Positions 1 to 7,559 of a stretch of DNA of 64,000 nucleotides are shown here, in pieces (positions within the stretch are counted from its first letter, which is position 1; every line of letters starts with the position of its first letter). The position numbers and the translations under genes were made by a program. The DNA is from a virus. Below the pieces are notes generated by a model that had not been told where the DNA came from, ran no database searches, and worked only from the letters and a program-made list of their open reading frames with translations. The stretch spans positions 186,001-250,000 of the IMG/VR virus record IMGVR_UViG_3300023184_000025; one strand, written 5' to 3'.

Positions 1-600
1 ATTGGTAGTTATAGTGGTATTTGCAATTAATATATTGCCAATTGTGGTATTTCCTGGTAGATTTGTAGTTCCAAGTAATCCTGAATATTGATAACCCGCT
101 ACATAAACCACATTTCCTGCTGTGAGTACTGTGGGAATAGTTTCGCCTATGAAGTTTAACACTCCGGATTGTGTATCAAGGTAATATTCACCCACACCAC
201 CAATACCAGCAGAAAATATCTGTGTACCAGTTGATTCAATATTGGCAGCGGCGCTGGGTCCAACAAATACTTTTGGCAGCCAGGTAGCGCCAAATTCTTG
301 TGGAATCCAGTACGTTTTGTTGGTTAACCAAGTGGGTCTGATGGCACCAATAGGCGGGACTGTGGTATCTGGAGTACATTCAATTGCTCCGCTATTTCTA
401 TAGGCAGTGGTAATTCCGGCAATTGCCTGGGCAGTATTTCCAATTTGATCAGACTGCACCCATACAATATCGCCACGCAACAAAGGTGGACTAGCAATAC
501 TTTCGTTTGACGCACTCTTGGTTGCGGAGTTGGCAGTTTTTGCAACGCCTTGCAGTTTCTTAAAGAGTAAGTCAACGTATTGTGCAATTGAGACTGCCAT
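1..600 (-). CDS. Virion structural protein, N-terminal part (runs off left edge)
   Basis: An open frame reads from an ATG at 600 down to base 1 with no stop, so 200 residues are visible and the C-terminus lies outside the window. It begins MAVSIAQYVDLLFKKL and continues with an alanine/serine/asparagine-rich stretch, then a Tyr/Trp-containing part (TWLTNKTYWIP), a style typical of tail-fibre or neck-associated proteins of marine T4-like phages. The ATG shares one base with the TAA of the upstream gene (TAATG), indicating translational coupling within the minus-strand fibre operon. No enzymatic motif is seen. The structural role is inferred from composition and neighbours; the exact part is unknown. 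Confidence 0.7.
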   Translation of the reverse strand, partial: MAVSIAQYVDLLFKKLQGVAKTANSATKSASNESIASPPLLRGDIVWVQSDQIGNTAQAIAGITTAYRNSGAIECTPDTTVPPIGAIRPTWLTNKTYWIPQEFGATWLPKVFVGPSAAANIESTGTQIFSAGIGGVGEYYLDTQSGVLNFIGETIPTVLTAGNVVYVAGYQYSGLLGTTNLPGNTTIGNILIANTTITTN

Positions 601-2666
601 TAATTACTCGCCGCGTTAAGTGATAGGCCAGTTACTGACTGTCCAGATGCAAGAGCAATTCTCACATAGATTTCGTTTGTTGCTGTGCTTGAACTTGATA
701 CTGTTCCAAACGTGCAAGTCTTGTTTGTGCTTGCGGTGTTTACGTTGGGAACAACCACGCCTCCAAGGGCACAGCCGTTTGATCCGTTACCTGGACTATT
801 AACACCAGGGTAGCCAGCACCAGCATAAGCAGTGGTCATACTAATCCATCCGTTGGCACTAGAACTTGAATCAATAACCGATCCTGGTAGTGCTACCCAC
901 ATACCAGCAACATTACCAGCATAGGTAATATCAAATTTTGATACGTTGGTACGCACAAATTTAATTGTAAAGTATTGTGTGCCTGTGCGTCCAGCACTTA
1001 GATTAGGACCTGCAGGCAGGTATCCTGTTGAATAATTGGTTTGATCGTGCTTGAGAACACCGGCTGATCCTGATCCAACTACCGTGGCATCATATGTTTG
1101 TAAAGTACTTGATTGGCTGTTAAATGCTGCCTCACTGCCGGTGTATGTTGGATTATTCACTGATCCAGGATTGATAATTCTATATGCATTACCTGATCCG
1201 GTGCCAACACTGGTAACAATGACATTTCCTTCGTCAATGGCAGTGGCAGAGCCTGACTTGTACAGAACTATATTGCCCAGCGCCGAAGTCAAAGTCAGTG
1301 TGCCCGAGCTGTAGCTGTTGTTAACTGTAATACTTGGGCCAGTTGAACTGGCACCAAACCCAGTGGTCACTGTGGCAGTGGTTGAGAATGAAGCTGATGC
1401 AAATGAGTTTAGAACATTGCTGCCAATGTTGCTGGCATTGTAGTTGACTGATGCAGGTGCCGCAAAAGCGCCGCCTGATGATCCTGTGGCCAACACATTT
1501 GATGTTGGATAAGTGTTGCCACTGACATTGGCCACATTTGCAGAAATTGCAAATTGATTTGCATTGGTAAAGTGAGGAATAGTACTACTGTACAACAAAG
1601 TAGTTGACCCCGGAGGAGTCATTGTGGCTACACTAAAACTTGGGGTTGCAGGACTTGAGTTGTCATAGTACCAGCTGGGGGTGTTTGTGTTTCCTGTAGC
1701 AGAGTCTGCTATGTATATTTCGTTCCAGCCTGCTGGAGCAACTGTGCCTGAAATTGCTGACGAGAACACATACCAAAATCCAGCCGCAATGTTGGCATTG
1801 GCAGAATTATAATCAAAGTTGTTGGTAATAACCAAGTTGCCGCCGTAGGTGCCGTTGGCAGTTGGGCTGGCTCCTGCGTTCAGTGTCACTGTGCCCACAT
1901 TTGCACCGTTACGAACAGCAGTGATTATGCCAGTGTCGCCTGGCCCAACTGTGCTGATAGTGTTGGTAGCATATGTGGCAGCTCTACGCACTGATGTCAC
2001 TGTTGCACCAGCGGCTACAGATTTATTGGCGCCTGGCGTATTGTCCACCTGAGTGATGTTGGCCATGCGATATGTGGACAAGCTTGATATTGAAAGTGTC
2101 TGGCTGCCAGGAAAATTACTTGGAGATGCTGGTACTAGTTTGCCTAGTACTGTGTTGAGTTGTGCAATGCCGTCGGTCACTGTTGTGGTTGTAGTCATTG
2201 TCACTGCATTACTGGTCAGATTACCAAGACTAGGTGTGCCCAAATCAATGGTATTGCCTATCACACCTGTTAAGTTTCCTGGGTCACTCCAAAAAACATT
2301 TCCTGTACCGTCGGTTGTAAACAAATAATTTGCGGCACCACCAGTAATTTTTATATTGGCATTGGACCCTAAAGTTAATAATCCTGATTGGGCCGAGATG
2401 GCATTTGCTGATAAAGTCACACCGTTTCCGGTGATATTACCAGTACCGGTGATAATACCGTTGCCAAAATTTAAATTGCCAACACTGATATTGCCAGCTA
2501 TGTCAGTATTACCAACAACATTCAATGTGGCAGTTGGTGCATTGGTGTTGATGCCCAGGCGAGTGTTGGTAATGTCAAAAAATACCAAGTTCCCCTGTAC
2601 AGAAAGATTTGAGCCTCTCTGTAGGTTGTCTTGAAGTATATTACCAGAAATCTTATTGATAGACAT
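600..2666 (-). CDS. Large tail-fibre-like structural protein
   Basis: The 688-residue product is rich in Gly, Asn, Thr, Ser and Val. It opens with a pattern common in phage fibres (SVQGNLVFFDITNTRLGIN, then TATLNVVGNTDIAGNISVGN), in which short beta-strands alternate with G-N turns and repeats of the form GN(I/V)xGN follow. This composition suggests a fibrous beta-structured trimer. No receptor-binding or protease domain is recognised. The start ATG lies one base beyond the stop of the upstream 133-residue gene, and the stop overlaps the start of the next fibre gene, so the set is one operon. Tail-fibre function is inferred. Confidence 0.7.
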   Translation of the reverse strand: MSINKISGNILQDNLQRGSNLSVQGNLVFFDITNTRLGINTNAPTATLNVVGNTDIAGNISVGNLNFGNGIITGTGNITGNGVTLSANAISAQSGLLTLGSNANIKITGGAANYLFTTDGTGNVFWSDPGNLTGVIGNTIDLGTPSLGNLTSNAVTMTTTTTVTDGIAQLNTVLGKLVPASPSNFPGSQTLSISSLSTYRMANITQVDNTPGANKSVAAGATVTSVRRAATYATNTISTVGPGDTGIITAVRNGANVGTVTLNAGASPTANGTYGGNLVITNNFDYNSANANIAAGFWYVFSSAISGTVAPAGWNEIYIADSATGNTNTPSWYYDNSSPATPSFSVATMTPPGSTTLLYSSTIPHFTNANQFAISANVANVSGNTYPTSNVLATGSSGGAFAAPASVNYNASNIGSNVLNSFASASFSTTATVTTGFGASSTGPSITVNNSYSSGTLTLTSALGNIVLYKSGSATAIDEGNVIVTSVGTGSGNAYRIINPGSVNNPTYTGSEAAFNSQSSTLQTYDATVVGSGSAGVLKHDQTNYSTGYLPAGPNLSAGRTGTQYFTIKFVRTNVSKFDITYAGNVAGMWVALPGSVIDSSSSANGWISMTTAYAGAGYPGVNSPGNGSNGCALGGVVVPNVNTASTNKTCTFGTVSSSSTATNEIYVRIALASGQSVTGLSLNAASN

Positions 2667-2667
2667 A

Positions 2668-3069
2668 TTATATTGTAGTACTGTGAATTACAGAAATTGG
2701 TTCACCGTCTGGAGGAGGTGACGTGAACATAATATCATATCCACCATTTACTGTGTATGCACTGGTAGAATCTTGATAAATGCTGCCAACAAAAACAATA
2801 ATCTGCGAAGCTGAGCTTTCTTCAATGCTCATGGTAAAGATTGAAGTTGTTCCGTCGCCAACAAAAGAATCTACCACGTAGTCAACTTCTCCAGGAGCTG
2901 TTAAATTAATAAACTGTGTTCCGTTAAAAAATTCAATTGAGGCCAGGTCGGTATTGTATCTAATCAATCCAAATACCGGAGTTAGAGGTCTATTAATAGT
3001 ACTACCTGTTGGTAATACAACACCTGAACTACCTGACTGTAGTTGACGATTTTTAACAAATGTTCCCAT
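2668..3069 (-). CDS. Small virion structural protein, fibre-associated
   Basis: The 133-residue protein starts MGTFVKNRQLQSGSSGVVLPTG and contains the pattern RPLTPVFGLIRYNTDLASIEFFNGTQ. This resembles the short fibre-tip segment in which a protein describes a flat beta-sheet before a variable end. The C-terminal half has FVGDGTTSIFTM followed by a VxVGSIYQ-like strand, a pattern that recurs in baseplate and fibre beta-sandwich domains, including those of the giant gene in this window. The start overlaps the upstream stop (TAATG). No enzymatic motif is visible. Confidence 0.6.
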   Translation of the reverse strand: MGTFVKNRQLQSGSSGVVLPTGSTINRPLTPVFGLIRYNTDLASIEFFNGTQFINLTAPGEVDYVVDSFVGDGTTSIFTMSIEESSASQIIVFVGSIYQDSTSAYTVNGGYDIMFTSPPPDGEPISVIHSTTI

Positions 3070-3383
3070 TAAATTGTTGTGTAACTTACTACAATGTTTA
3101 ACGTTGTGTTAAGATTGGCAACAGCCTGAACAGTATCGCCTGTGTTTAACAGCAGTTTTTCACCGCCGGTATACAACTGGTAAGTGTCTCTGGCTGTGAT
3201 TTCTAAATTTGTTAAAATTTGATTTTGTGTATTGGCTGTGCCGCCTGACGGAACAACGTGTACATTGGCCAGTGCATTGCCAGACGTATAGTTGTTGATA
3301 GTTAACCAGGTGATAGCAGTATTTCCTGAGCTGGCATACACATTGCCAACTGTGTTTCCAACTAGTGATGTTGAGATTGTCAT
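3069..3383 (-). CDS. Small beta-rich virion protein
   Basis: The 104-residue protein is rich in Thr, Asn and Val (MTISTSLVGNTVGNVYASSG). It carries an alternating pattern that would form a beta-sandwich (VHVVPSGG, then YQLYTGGEKLLLNTGDTV). The last part is typical of small head-decoration or fibre-adaptor proteins that many phages encode beside fibre genes. A Shine-Dalgarno-like AAGGAA lies before the ATG at 3383. The stop overlaps the following gene's start. Function is not known; the location supports a virion role. Confidence 0.55.
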   Translation of the reverse strand: MTISTSLVGNTVGNVYASSGNTAITWLTINNYTSGNALANVHVVPSGGTANTQNQILTNLEITARDTYQLYTGGEKLLLNTGDTVQAVANLNTTLNIVVSYTTI

Positions 3384-3392
3384 TTTGATTCC

Positions 3393-4004
3393 TTAAAATA
3401 TAATAGCATATACAATGGCTTTGCCTTTGCTGACTAGTTCGTCATCAACAGTTGAGCTTTTGACATACAACCCAGTACCGCCGCCACCTTCGGCTTTGTT
3501 ATAAACAGCTACTGAATTGGCCACCGATGATGGGCTTGTGCCAATATTGCCATAAATTTGATGTCCTTGAATTGTCAACTTTGATGTTGCATAATCATAG
3601 GTAAGTTTTACATTGGCACCAAAATTATTATTGTCATTGAACTGTATCTGAGTGTTTGAACCAGCTGCCGTGCTTACAACATTACCTGTGGCAATGTTGG
3701 TCCAGGTAGTGTTATCTGGAGATGTCTGCCAGGTTCCAGAAGTAGTGTTCCAGCGTAGGCCAGCGTAGGTGTTTGATGTTTTTTGGGCAATGATACCAAT
3801 ATTGGAATATGCTCCACTGTTGTTGGCCGCTAGTGTAATGAATGGATCTGTAATGTCAAGTTCAGTGGTATCAATGTAGGTAATATTACCCACAACATCA
3901 AGGTTACCTTGTATTTTAACTGTGTTAGTTTGAATATGTACATTGTCATCTGAGTTTACAGTAACAATGTAATAATCACCATCTGAGCGTTTGTAAGTAG
4001 ACAT
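3393..4004 (-). CDS. Tail-fibre-like protein
   Basis: The 203-residue protein begins MSTYKRSDGDYYIVTVNSDDNV, then LDVVGNITYIDTTELDI and an N-A-G-rich stretch (ITLAANNSGAYSNIGI), a signature style of tail-fibre proteins in marine T4-like phages. A W-N-T-T-S-G-T-W segment follows. It shares the GNI/VVGN beta-turn vocabulary with the larger fibre gene downstream, suggesting they belong to the same appendage. AAAGGATC before the ATG is a fair ribosome binding site, and an AATAAATA late-promoter-like motif lies about 20 bases upstream. Confidence 0.65.
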   Translation of the reverse strand: MSTYKRSDGDYYIVTVNSDDNVHIQTNTVKIQGNLDVVGNITYIDTTELDITDPFITLAANNSGAYSNIGIIAQKTSNTYAGLRWNTTSGTWQTSPDNTTWTNIATGNVVSTAAGSNTQIQFNDNNNFGANVKLTYDYATSKLTIQGHQIYGNIGTSPSSVANSVAVYNKAEGGGGTGLYVKSSTVDDELVSKGKAIVYAIIF

Positions 4005-4589
4005 TTAGAGATCCTTTGGATTATTTATTCGGGTTACAAAGTCTGTAAACGGTAGATGAGTCAGGTTTGGCAAGTTATCAAACTCCTTGATCGGCGAAGT
4101 TGTATCTCCTTGAACTCTGTAAAAGGTTACATTTTTATACTCTCTCATTATGGATGCCATTTGCTTGGCCCAATTGCCTGTAAACGTTGGATACCCGTCA
4201 GATTTCTTATAAAACTCAGTGTTAGCATACAGGTTATTAAACTTGCCTGCTTCAGACGGACCCATGTCAAATCCCAGCAAATATATTGGATTATTAAAAT
4301 CTTCTGCCGCTATGGACATGGCAATGGGCCCTGAGCTAAATCCGTAATATTTTTTCTGAATTTGAATTGCACCAAGGCTGGGAATTGGTTTACGTGTATA
4401 AAATCTATGTTTGGCACTATAACCCGATTCTTGTATTAGCTGACTGATTGGTGTGTCTGTAGCAACCAAAACTGTGGGTGTATCTGTGCGATACAATGCA
4501 TTGCATCCGTAGACAGGACCCAGCGTTGTTAGATACTTTACATCAATCGGGCGTCTACTTACACCATTGCCTAAAACAAATGCGGCCAT
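4005..4589 (-). CDS. GNG-motif protein, possibly glycosyltransferase-like
   Basis: The 194-residue protein starts MAAFVLGNGVSRRPID, followed by YGCNALYR and VATDTP. A Gly-Asn-Gly-Xaa-Ser start followed by CNxxYR resembles the N-terminus of DUF115/MptE-like and sialyltransferase (GT42)-like folds, where it forms a nucleotide-binding loop. The later YLLGFDMGPS is the kind of strand-loop seen in those folds. This is the only non-fibrous protein in the minus-strand fibre cluster, so a role in decorating virion or host surface glycans is plausible but inferred. Its ribosome binding site is enclosed in the preceding terminator-like hairpin (separate entry). Confidence 0.5.
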   Translation of the reverse strand: MAAFVLGNGVSRRPIDVKYLTTLGPVYGCNALYRTDTPTVLVATDTPISQLIQESGYSAKHRFYTRKPIPSLGAIQIQKKYYGFSSGPIAMSIAAEDFNNPIYLLGFDMGPSEAGKFNNLYANTEFYKKSDGYPTFTGNWAKQMASIMREYKNVTFYRVQGDTTSPIKEFDNLPNLTHLPFTDFVTRINNPKDL

Positions 4590-4624
4590 AAAAAAATCCT
4601 CCTAACTATGTAGCTGGGAGGATT
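4590..4624 (-). terminator. Terminator-like hairpin that also encloses the next gene's ribosome binding site
   Basis: On the minus strand an 8-bp stem AATCCTCC/GGAGGATT (4617-4624 with 4595-4602, 14-base loop) is followed by seven Ts, the form of an intrinsic terminator, 16 bases after the stop of the 4641-5303 gene. The 3' arm contains AGGAGG, the ribosome binding site of the gene starting at 4589, and the T-tract forms its spacer. One hairpin could therefore both end upstream transcription and limit translation of the next gene. Confidence 0.65.
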
Positions 4625-4640
4625 CTGAACGGTTAACAAA

Positions 4641-5303
4641 TTAAGGTGTGTAATTCTCAACAACACCAAGCGGAAGAGTTACGCCAATTGTACCAGACTT
4701 GATCTGACTGCCTTCGTCGGTGAAGAAGTTAACTGCATATCGATTATCACTGTAATCCAATGCAAACTTGTTTGTTAATTTTGCAATGGTTACTGACGTG
4801 CTATCTCCGTATTCTAGAGCAATGCTCATAAAACCAGAGGCTGGAGTTGCATCATCAACCAACACACAAATACCAACAAGGTATACAACACCAGTAGTTC
4901 CTAGGCCGGCGCCACTCACTGTGGCTGTAAAAACATCGCCACTTTGTGCATTTGCTGGACCACCAAGAGCTCGCCAATTGGTGTTACCAGCTGAGTTGAT
5001 GTAGTAAGTGTTACCAGCAACAATATCTTCATCTTGAATTGCTGTAGGAGCAGCCACCATGTACTTTGTGTTGCCCTTTTGACGAATAATAAATGCGCTA
5101 CGATATTGGCTGTCACCAGGGATATAAGCTGTACATTTAACAACAGGGTATGCTGCCGACGATACATCACTTGAACCGCCAACAACACCCAAGAACTGGT
5201 CACTGTTAAAAGTAGATGAGTACACAGGATCAGTCAACGCTGACCACATGTTAAAACCAATATCTTTGGTTGTTGATTTTTTAGTTTTTAGAGGACGACC
5301 CAT
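4641..5303 (-). CDS. Virion structural protein, basic N-terminus
   Basis: The 220-residue protein starts MGRPLKTKKSTTKDIGFNMW and then becomes a neutral beta-rich chain (VVKCTAYIPGDSQYRSAFIIRQKG, then DIVAGNTYYINSAGNTNWRALGG). Lysine-rich starts of this type followed by a beta domain occur in small structural proteins of marine T4-like phages. AAGGAG lies eight bases before the ATG. Upstream are a CATAAATA late-promoter motif (5400-5407) and a small hairpin, and the gene is followed by a terminator-like hairpin, so it may be a highly expressed single-gene unit. The exact virion location is not known. Confidence 0.6.
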   Translation of the reverse strand: MGRPLKTKKSTTKDIGFNMWSALTDPVYSSTFNSDQFLGVVGGSSDVSSAAYPVVKCTAYIPGDSQYRSAFIIRQKGNTKYMVAAPTAIQDEDIVAGNTYYINSAGNTNWRALGGPANAQSGDVFTATVSGAGLGTTGVVYLVGICVLVDDATPASGFMSIALEYGDSTSVTIAKLTNKFALDYSDNRYAVNFFTDEGSQIKSGTIGVTLPLGVVENYTP

Positions 5304-5375
5304 TTTGTTTTCTCCTTAAAGAAGTCCGATGCGGGTTCTAGCCGCTACGCTGTTGGGTATTAATCATCAGCATAA

Positions 5376-5391
5376 AACGCAGAATTGCGTT
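5376..5391 (-). other. Small hairpin between late promoter and structural gene
   Basis: AACGCA/TGCGTT is a 6-bp stem with a GAAT loop on the plus strand. On the minus strand it is followed by TTTTATG, so it might be a weak terminator for the gene ending at 5408 or a leader hairpin of the gene starting at 5303. It lies just downstream of the late-promoter-like motif. Confidence 0.3.
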
Positions 5392-5399
5392 GTGTCTAA

Positions 5400-5407
5400 T
5401 ATTTATG
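5400..5407 (-). promoter_or_regulatory. T4-type late promoter candidate (CATAAATA)
   Basis: The minus strand reads CATAAATA, matching the T4 late consensus TATAAATA at seven of eight positions. It lies about 95 bases before the structural gene starting at 5303 and just after the end of the gene at 5408. Late genes of T4-like phages are read from this motif by RNA polymerase carrying gp55, which is encoded in this window. Confidence 0.45.
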
Positions 5408-6070
5408 TTAAACTTCTATTTCCCAACTCATGCTATATGTGTACACAAATATAGGTTGAGCAATTGCATTAGATTGATATTCTCTATTGGAATTATTGCT
5501 GGTTGTGCTGTGTTCGCATCTGCAGGAAAATTCGCGAGTGGTAAATGTGTCTTGGGCACCGCCGGTGACATTGGCTCCTTGAATTACATAAGTTGCATCT
5601 GGGGAGTTATAGTTCAACAAGTACGGATCCATATCCCTGTCTCCGAGATCGGTAGTGGTTAAGCCTTTATAAAAAACTCCTATTGAGTTCCATGAGTTGC
5701 TGTTTGGTTGACGATTGACTTGCCAGTGTCCTGTTACTAGAATTCTACATTGGCTGGCTGGATATGTTTGGCTGGTGTCTGGATTGGTGTATGACTGTAG
5801 AGAATTACCAATTACTGCTATAGGCCAGTTTATTCCTTTAACATGTAATATCCCTGAAGATTCAGGTTTGATCTTTTGTGCTGGTTGACCGTAGCTGAAT
5901 TCTCCCACAGCTTTATCGGGCCAACTAAGGCTAACACCAAAAGTTGCTCCGTCGTTGTATCCTTGTTCACTGAAACGCCAGCGAGCTTGATTTTCAATTG
6001 CAAGACCGTTTGATGCTGTTAGTTGGGCAGTACCTGAGTATCCCGGGGGTGTATAAAATATTTTGGCCAC
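5408..6070 (-). CDS. Hypothetical virion-associated protein
   Basis: The 220-residue product is read from a GTG at 6070 (MAKIFYTPPGYSG). It is rich in aromatic and polar residues with predicted beta-strands and contains a Cys pair (FSCRCEHS). No known domain is recognised. It is the most upstream gene of the minus-strand fibre module and has a TTAAATA motif just before the start. The composition (many Asn, Ser, Thr, Tyr) fits a virion or fibre protein. The next ATG is far inside the frame, so GTG is the likely start. Confidence 0.5.
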   Translation of the reverse strand: MAKIFYTPPGYSGTAQLTASNGLAIENQARWRFSEQGYNDGATFGVSLSWPDKAVGEFSYGQPAQKIKPESSGILHVKGINWPIAVIGNSLQSYTNPDTSQTYPASQCRILVTGHWQVNRQPNSNSWNSIGVFYKGLTTTDLGDRDMDPYLLNYNSPDATYVIQGANVTGGAQDTFTTREFSCRCEHSTTSNNSNREYQSNAIAQPIFVYTYSMSWEIEV

Positions 6071-6091
6071 AACACTATTTAACCAAAATTA

Positions 6092-6120
6092 TTGACAATA
6101 TTGCCTAAATAGTTTACACT
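6092..6120 (+). promoter_or_regulatory. Sigma70-like promoter
   Basis: A perfect -35 box TTGACA (6092-6097) and a -10-like TACACT (6115-6120) are separated by 17 bases. Transcription would begin near 6127, just before the ATG at 6138. This would let the unmodified host polymerase express the GIY-YIG-like gene early, unlike the surrounding late virion genes. Confidence 0.55.
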
Positions 6121-6137
6121 AAACAAAAGGATTTTAA

Positions 6138-6788
6138 ATGCAAGACCTTGCAAGAATACTTGCACAAAATATACGTACTGGTTCAGGAAATCATGGCCTT
6201 ACTGAAGAACAATTATATCAAGTTTTTACTCACTGTGATAACGTAAATCAACTGGCCTACAGTTTGTTTAAGTGTGCTGAGATCAGCGGCAAGTCTGCAT
6301 TTACTGCACAGGTAACTGCAACATCAAAGCCCTGCCTAACAGAATTTACAACCTGGCATCAAATTGACGAATCCTGGAGTGAGTCTTGGGGGTTTGACAA
6401 ATCTCATCCGGGCTGTTACATATACGGAATTTTTGAAAATGGTGCGCCGGTTGGTTCAGCTGATCTACTAGATCCAGCAGTGATTTATATTGGAGAAAGC
6501 AGAGCTACCAGCAGAAACAGCATGCTCGGTAGGCGTACAGACTTTAAAGGAACAGTAAGAAATCCAAGACTCAGTCCATATGGTTGTGGTACGGTGTTTA
6601 AAGAAAAATTTAGTCTAGATAAAATTGATCACGTTTATCAATCTTATCTTCCTATGCATCCCAGCTATTGTAAAGAAATAGAATTAGATTTGTTAGTAGA
6701 ATTTTACAAGAAATACAATGCAATACCTGCTTGTAATCCCAGTCTGGATCTGGTCAAAGTTAAAAAAATTTTAAAGATTGATGTATGA
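6138..6788 (+). CDS. GIY-YIG-like nuclease-domain protein
   Basis: The 216-residue protein has a likely GIY-YIG core around residues 92-145. GCYIYGIFENG resembles the first strand (GIY part), VIYIGESR the YIG part with its following Arg, and GRRTDF the next helix. In the family these bind metal and cleave DNA or RNA. The N-terminal 90 residues are helical and unassigned. The gene sits between head and fibre modules on the opposite strand with its own sigma70-like promoter, behaviour typical of a mobile homing-type nuclease or a late-acquired gene. It overlaps the next gene's start (ATGA). Nuclease activity is inferred; a full catalytic set was not verified. Confidence 0.55.
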   Translation: MQDLARILAQNIRTGSGNHGLTEEQLYQVFTHCDNVNQLAYSLFKCAEISGKSAFTAQVTATSKPCLTEFTTWHQIDESWSESWGFDKSHPGCYIYGIFENGAPVGSADLLDPAVIYIGESRATSRNSMLGRRTDFKGTVRNPRLSPYGCGTVFKEKFSLDKIDHVYQSYLPMHPSYCKEIELDLLVEFYKKYNAIPACNPSLDLVKVKKILKIDV

Positions 6789-7117
6789 ACAAAAATATTA
6801 AAGCAGGCAGTGATATTCACGCAGGTGACGGTGACTATTCAGAAGGCACACAAGAAGAATATGAGAATTTTGTAAAGATACGCAATCAATCATTGCTCAA
6901 GACAAGACTTCAAAAATTTGAAAAAGACAGTGGACTTGACATATACAGTATTGGAGCAAAAAGAGACATGTGGGATTCTAGACTTGAAAAGTTTGCTCAG
7001 TTGATTGCACAGGATTGTGCTGGCGTTTGTGACCTATATGCCATGCCCGACGGCACCAGTGAAACAGCAGTAATTTTATCTCTTGCAATAAAACACAGAT
7101 ATAGTGCCAAAGGGTGA
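6785..7117 (+). CDS. Small conserved phage protein
   Basis: The 110-residue protein shows no catalytic motif. Its C-terminal half contains DSRLEKFAQLIAQDCAGVCD, a helix pattern common in small accessory proteins of T4-like and other phages, where FAxLIxxxC precedes a short tail. It overlaps the previous gene by four bases (ATGA), so the two are co-translated. A bidirectional terminator follows at 7196-7217. Function is not known. Confidence 0.5.
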   Translation: MNKNIKAGSDIHAGDGDYSEGTQEEYENFVKIRNQSLLKTRLQKFEKDSGLDIYSIGAKRDMWDSRLEKFAQLIAQDCAGVCDLYAMPDGTSETAVILSLAIKHRYSAKG

Positions 7118-7195
7118 TAGGTCGTTAAATTTAATTATTGTCTAGGCCTCTACTGTTTGACCAACAATATGTGCTAGAATTTTTAGTAGTAAAGA

Positions 7196-7217
7196 AAAAG
7201 GGCCTTTCGGCCCTTTT
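7196..7217 (-). terminator. Strong intrinsic terminator after gp23
   Basis: A 9-bp stem AAAAGGGCC/GGCCCTTTT with a four-base loop, read GAAA on the minus strand, is followed there by TTTTTCTTT. It ends transcription of the head operon after gp23. On the plus strand the stem is followed by TTTTCCTTCTT, so it may also stop the short plus-strand operon ending at 7117. Confidence 0.85.
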
Positions 7218-7247
7218 CCTTCTTCCCATCCCTGGGTAGTTCTCTGA

Positions 7248-7559
7248 TTAGGAGAATGATAGGTTTGATACAGCAATCTCGCCAACATAGTCACCAGCGT
7301 TACCGAAAGAACTTGCTGTGTTAGTAAGTTCAATGTAACCGTAACGTGTCATGAATGACACGACTGGTTCGAATGTTGATGGATCAAGCACAACACCACT
7401 GCTCATCAACGGAATGTATGGGCAGTAGAATGCGGCTGCGTCAGCTTCTGAAGAACCTTTGTAACCAACCAACACAGGTGTTGAGTCAGATGCATAAGAG
7501 TCAACGAACACACGCATTGCGCCGTTCAATGTACCAACAAACTTGGTGTTTGTAGGTGC
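7248..7559 (-). CDS. 23: Major capsid protein gp23, C-terminal part beyond an in-frame stop
   Basis: This stretch continues the gp23 frame directly after the TAA at 7560-7562. It encodes about 103 residues beginning APTNTKFVGTLNGAMRVF. It contains the conserved C-terminal capsid pattern FYCPYIPLMSSGVVLDP and ends VGEIAVSNLSFS. No ribosome binding site is seen for independent expression; possible internal starts are TTG at 7529 and ATG at 7517. Taken alone it cannot fold as a capsid subunit. It is best read as the rest of an interrupted gene, or as one intact gene with a base error, giving a full product of about 405 residues. Confidence 0.8.
   Translation of the reverse strand, partial: APTNTKFVGTLNGAMRVFVDSYASDSTPVLVGYKGSSEADAAAFYCPYIPLMSSGVVLDPSTFEPVVSFMTRYGYIELTNTASSFGNAGDYVGEIAVSNLSFS

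Noticed and set aside
324-587. 87-residue minus-strand frame at the left edge
   Set aside because: It is in a different frame from the 200-codon open structural gene that covers the same bases and is coupled to its neighbour.
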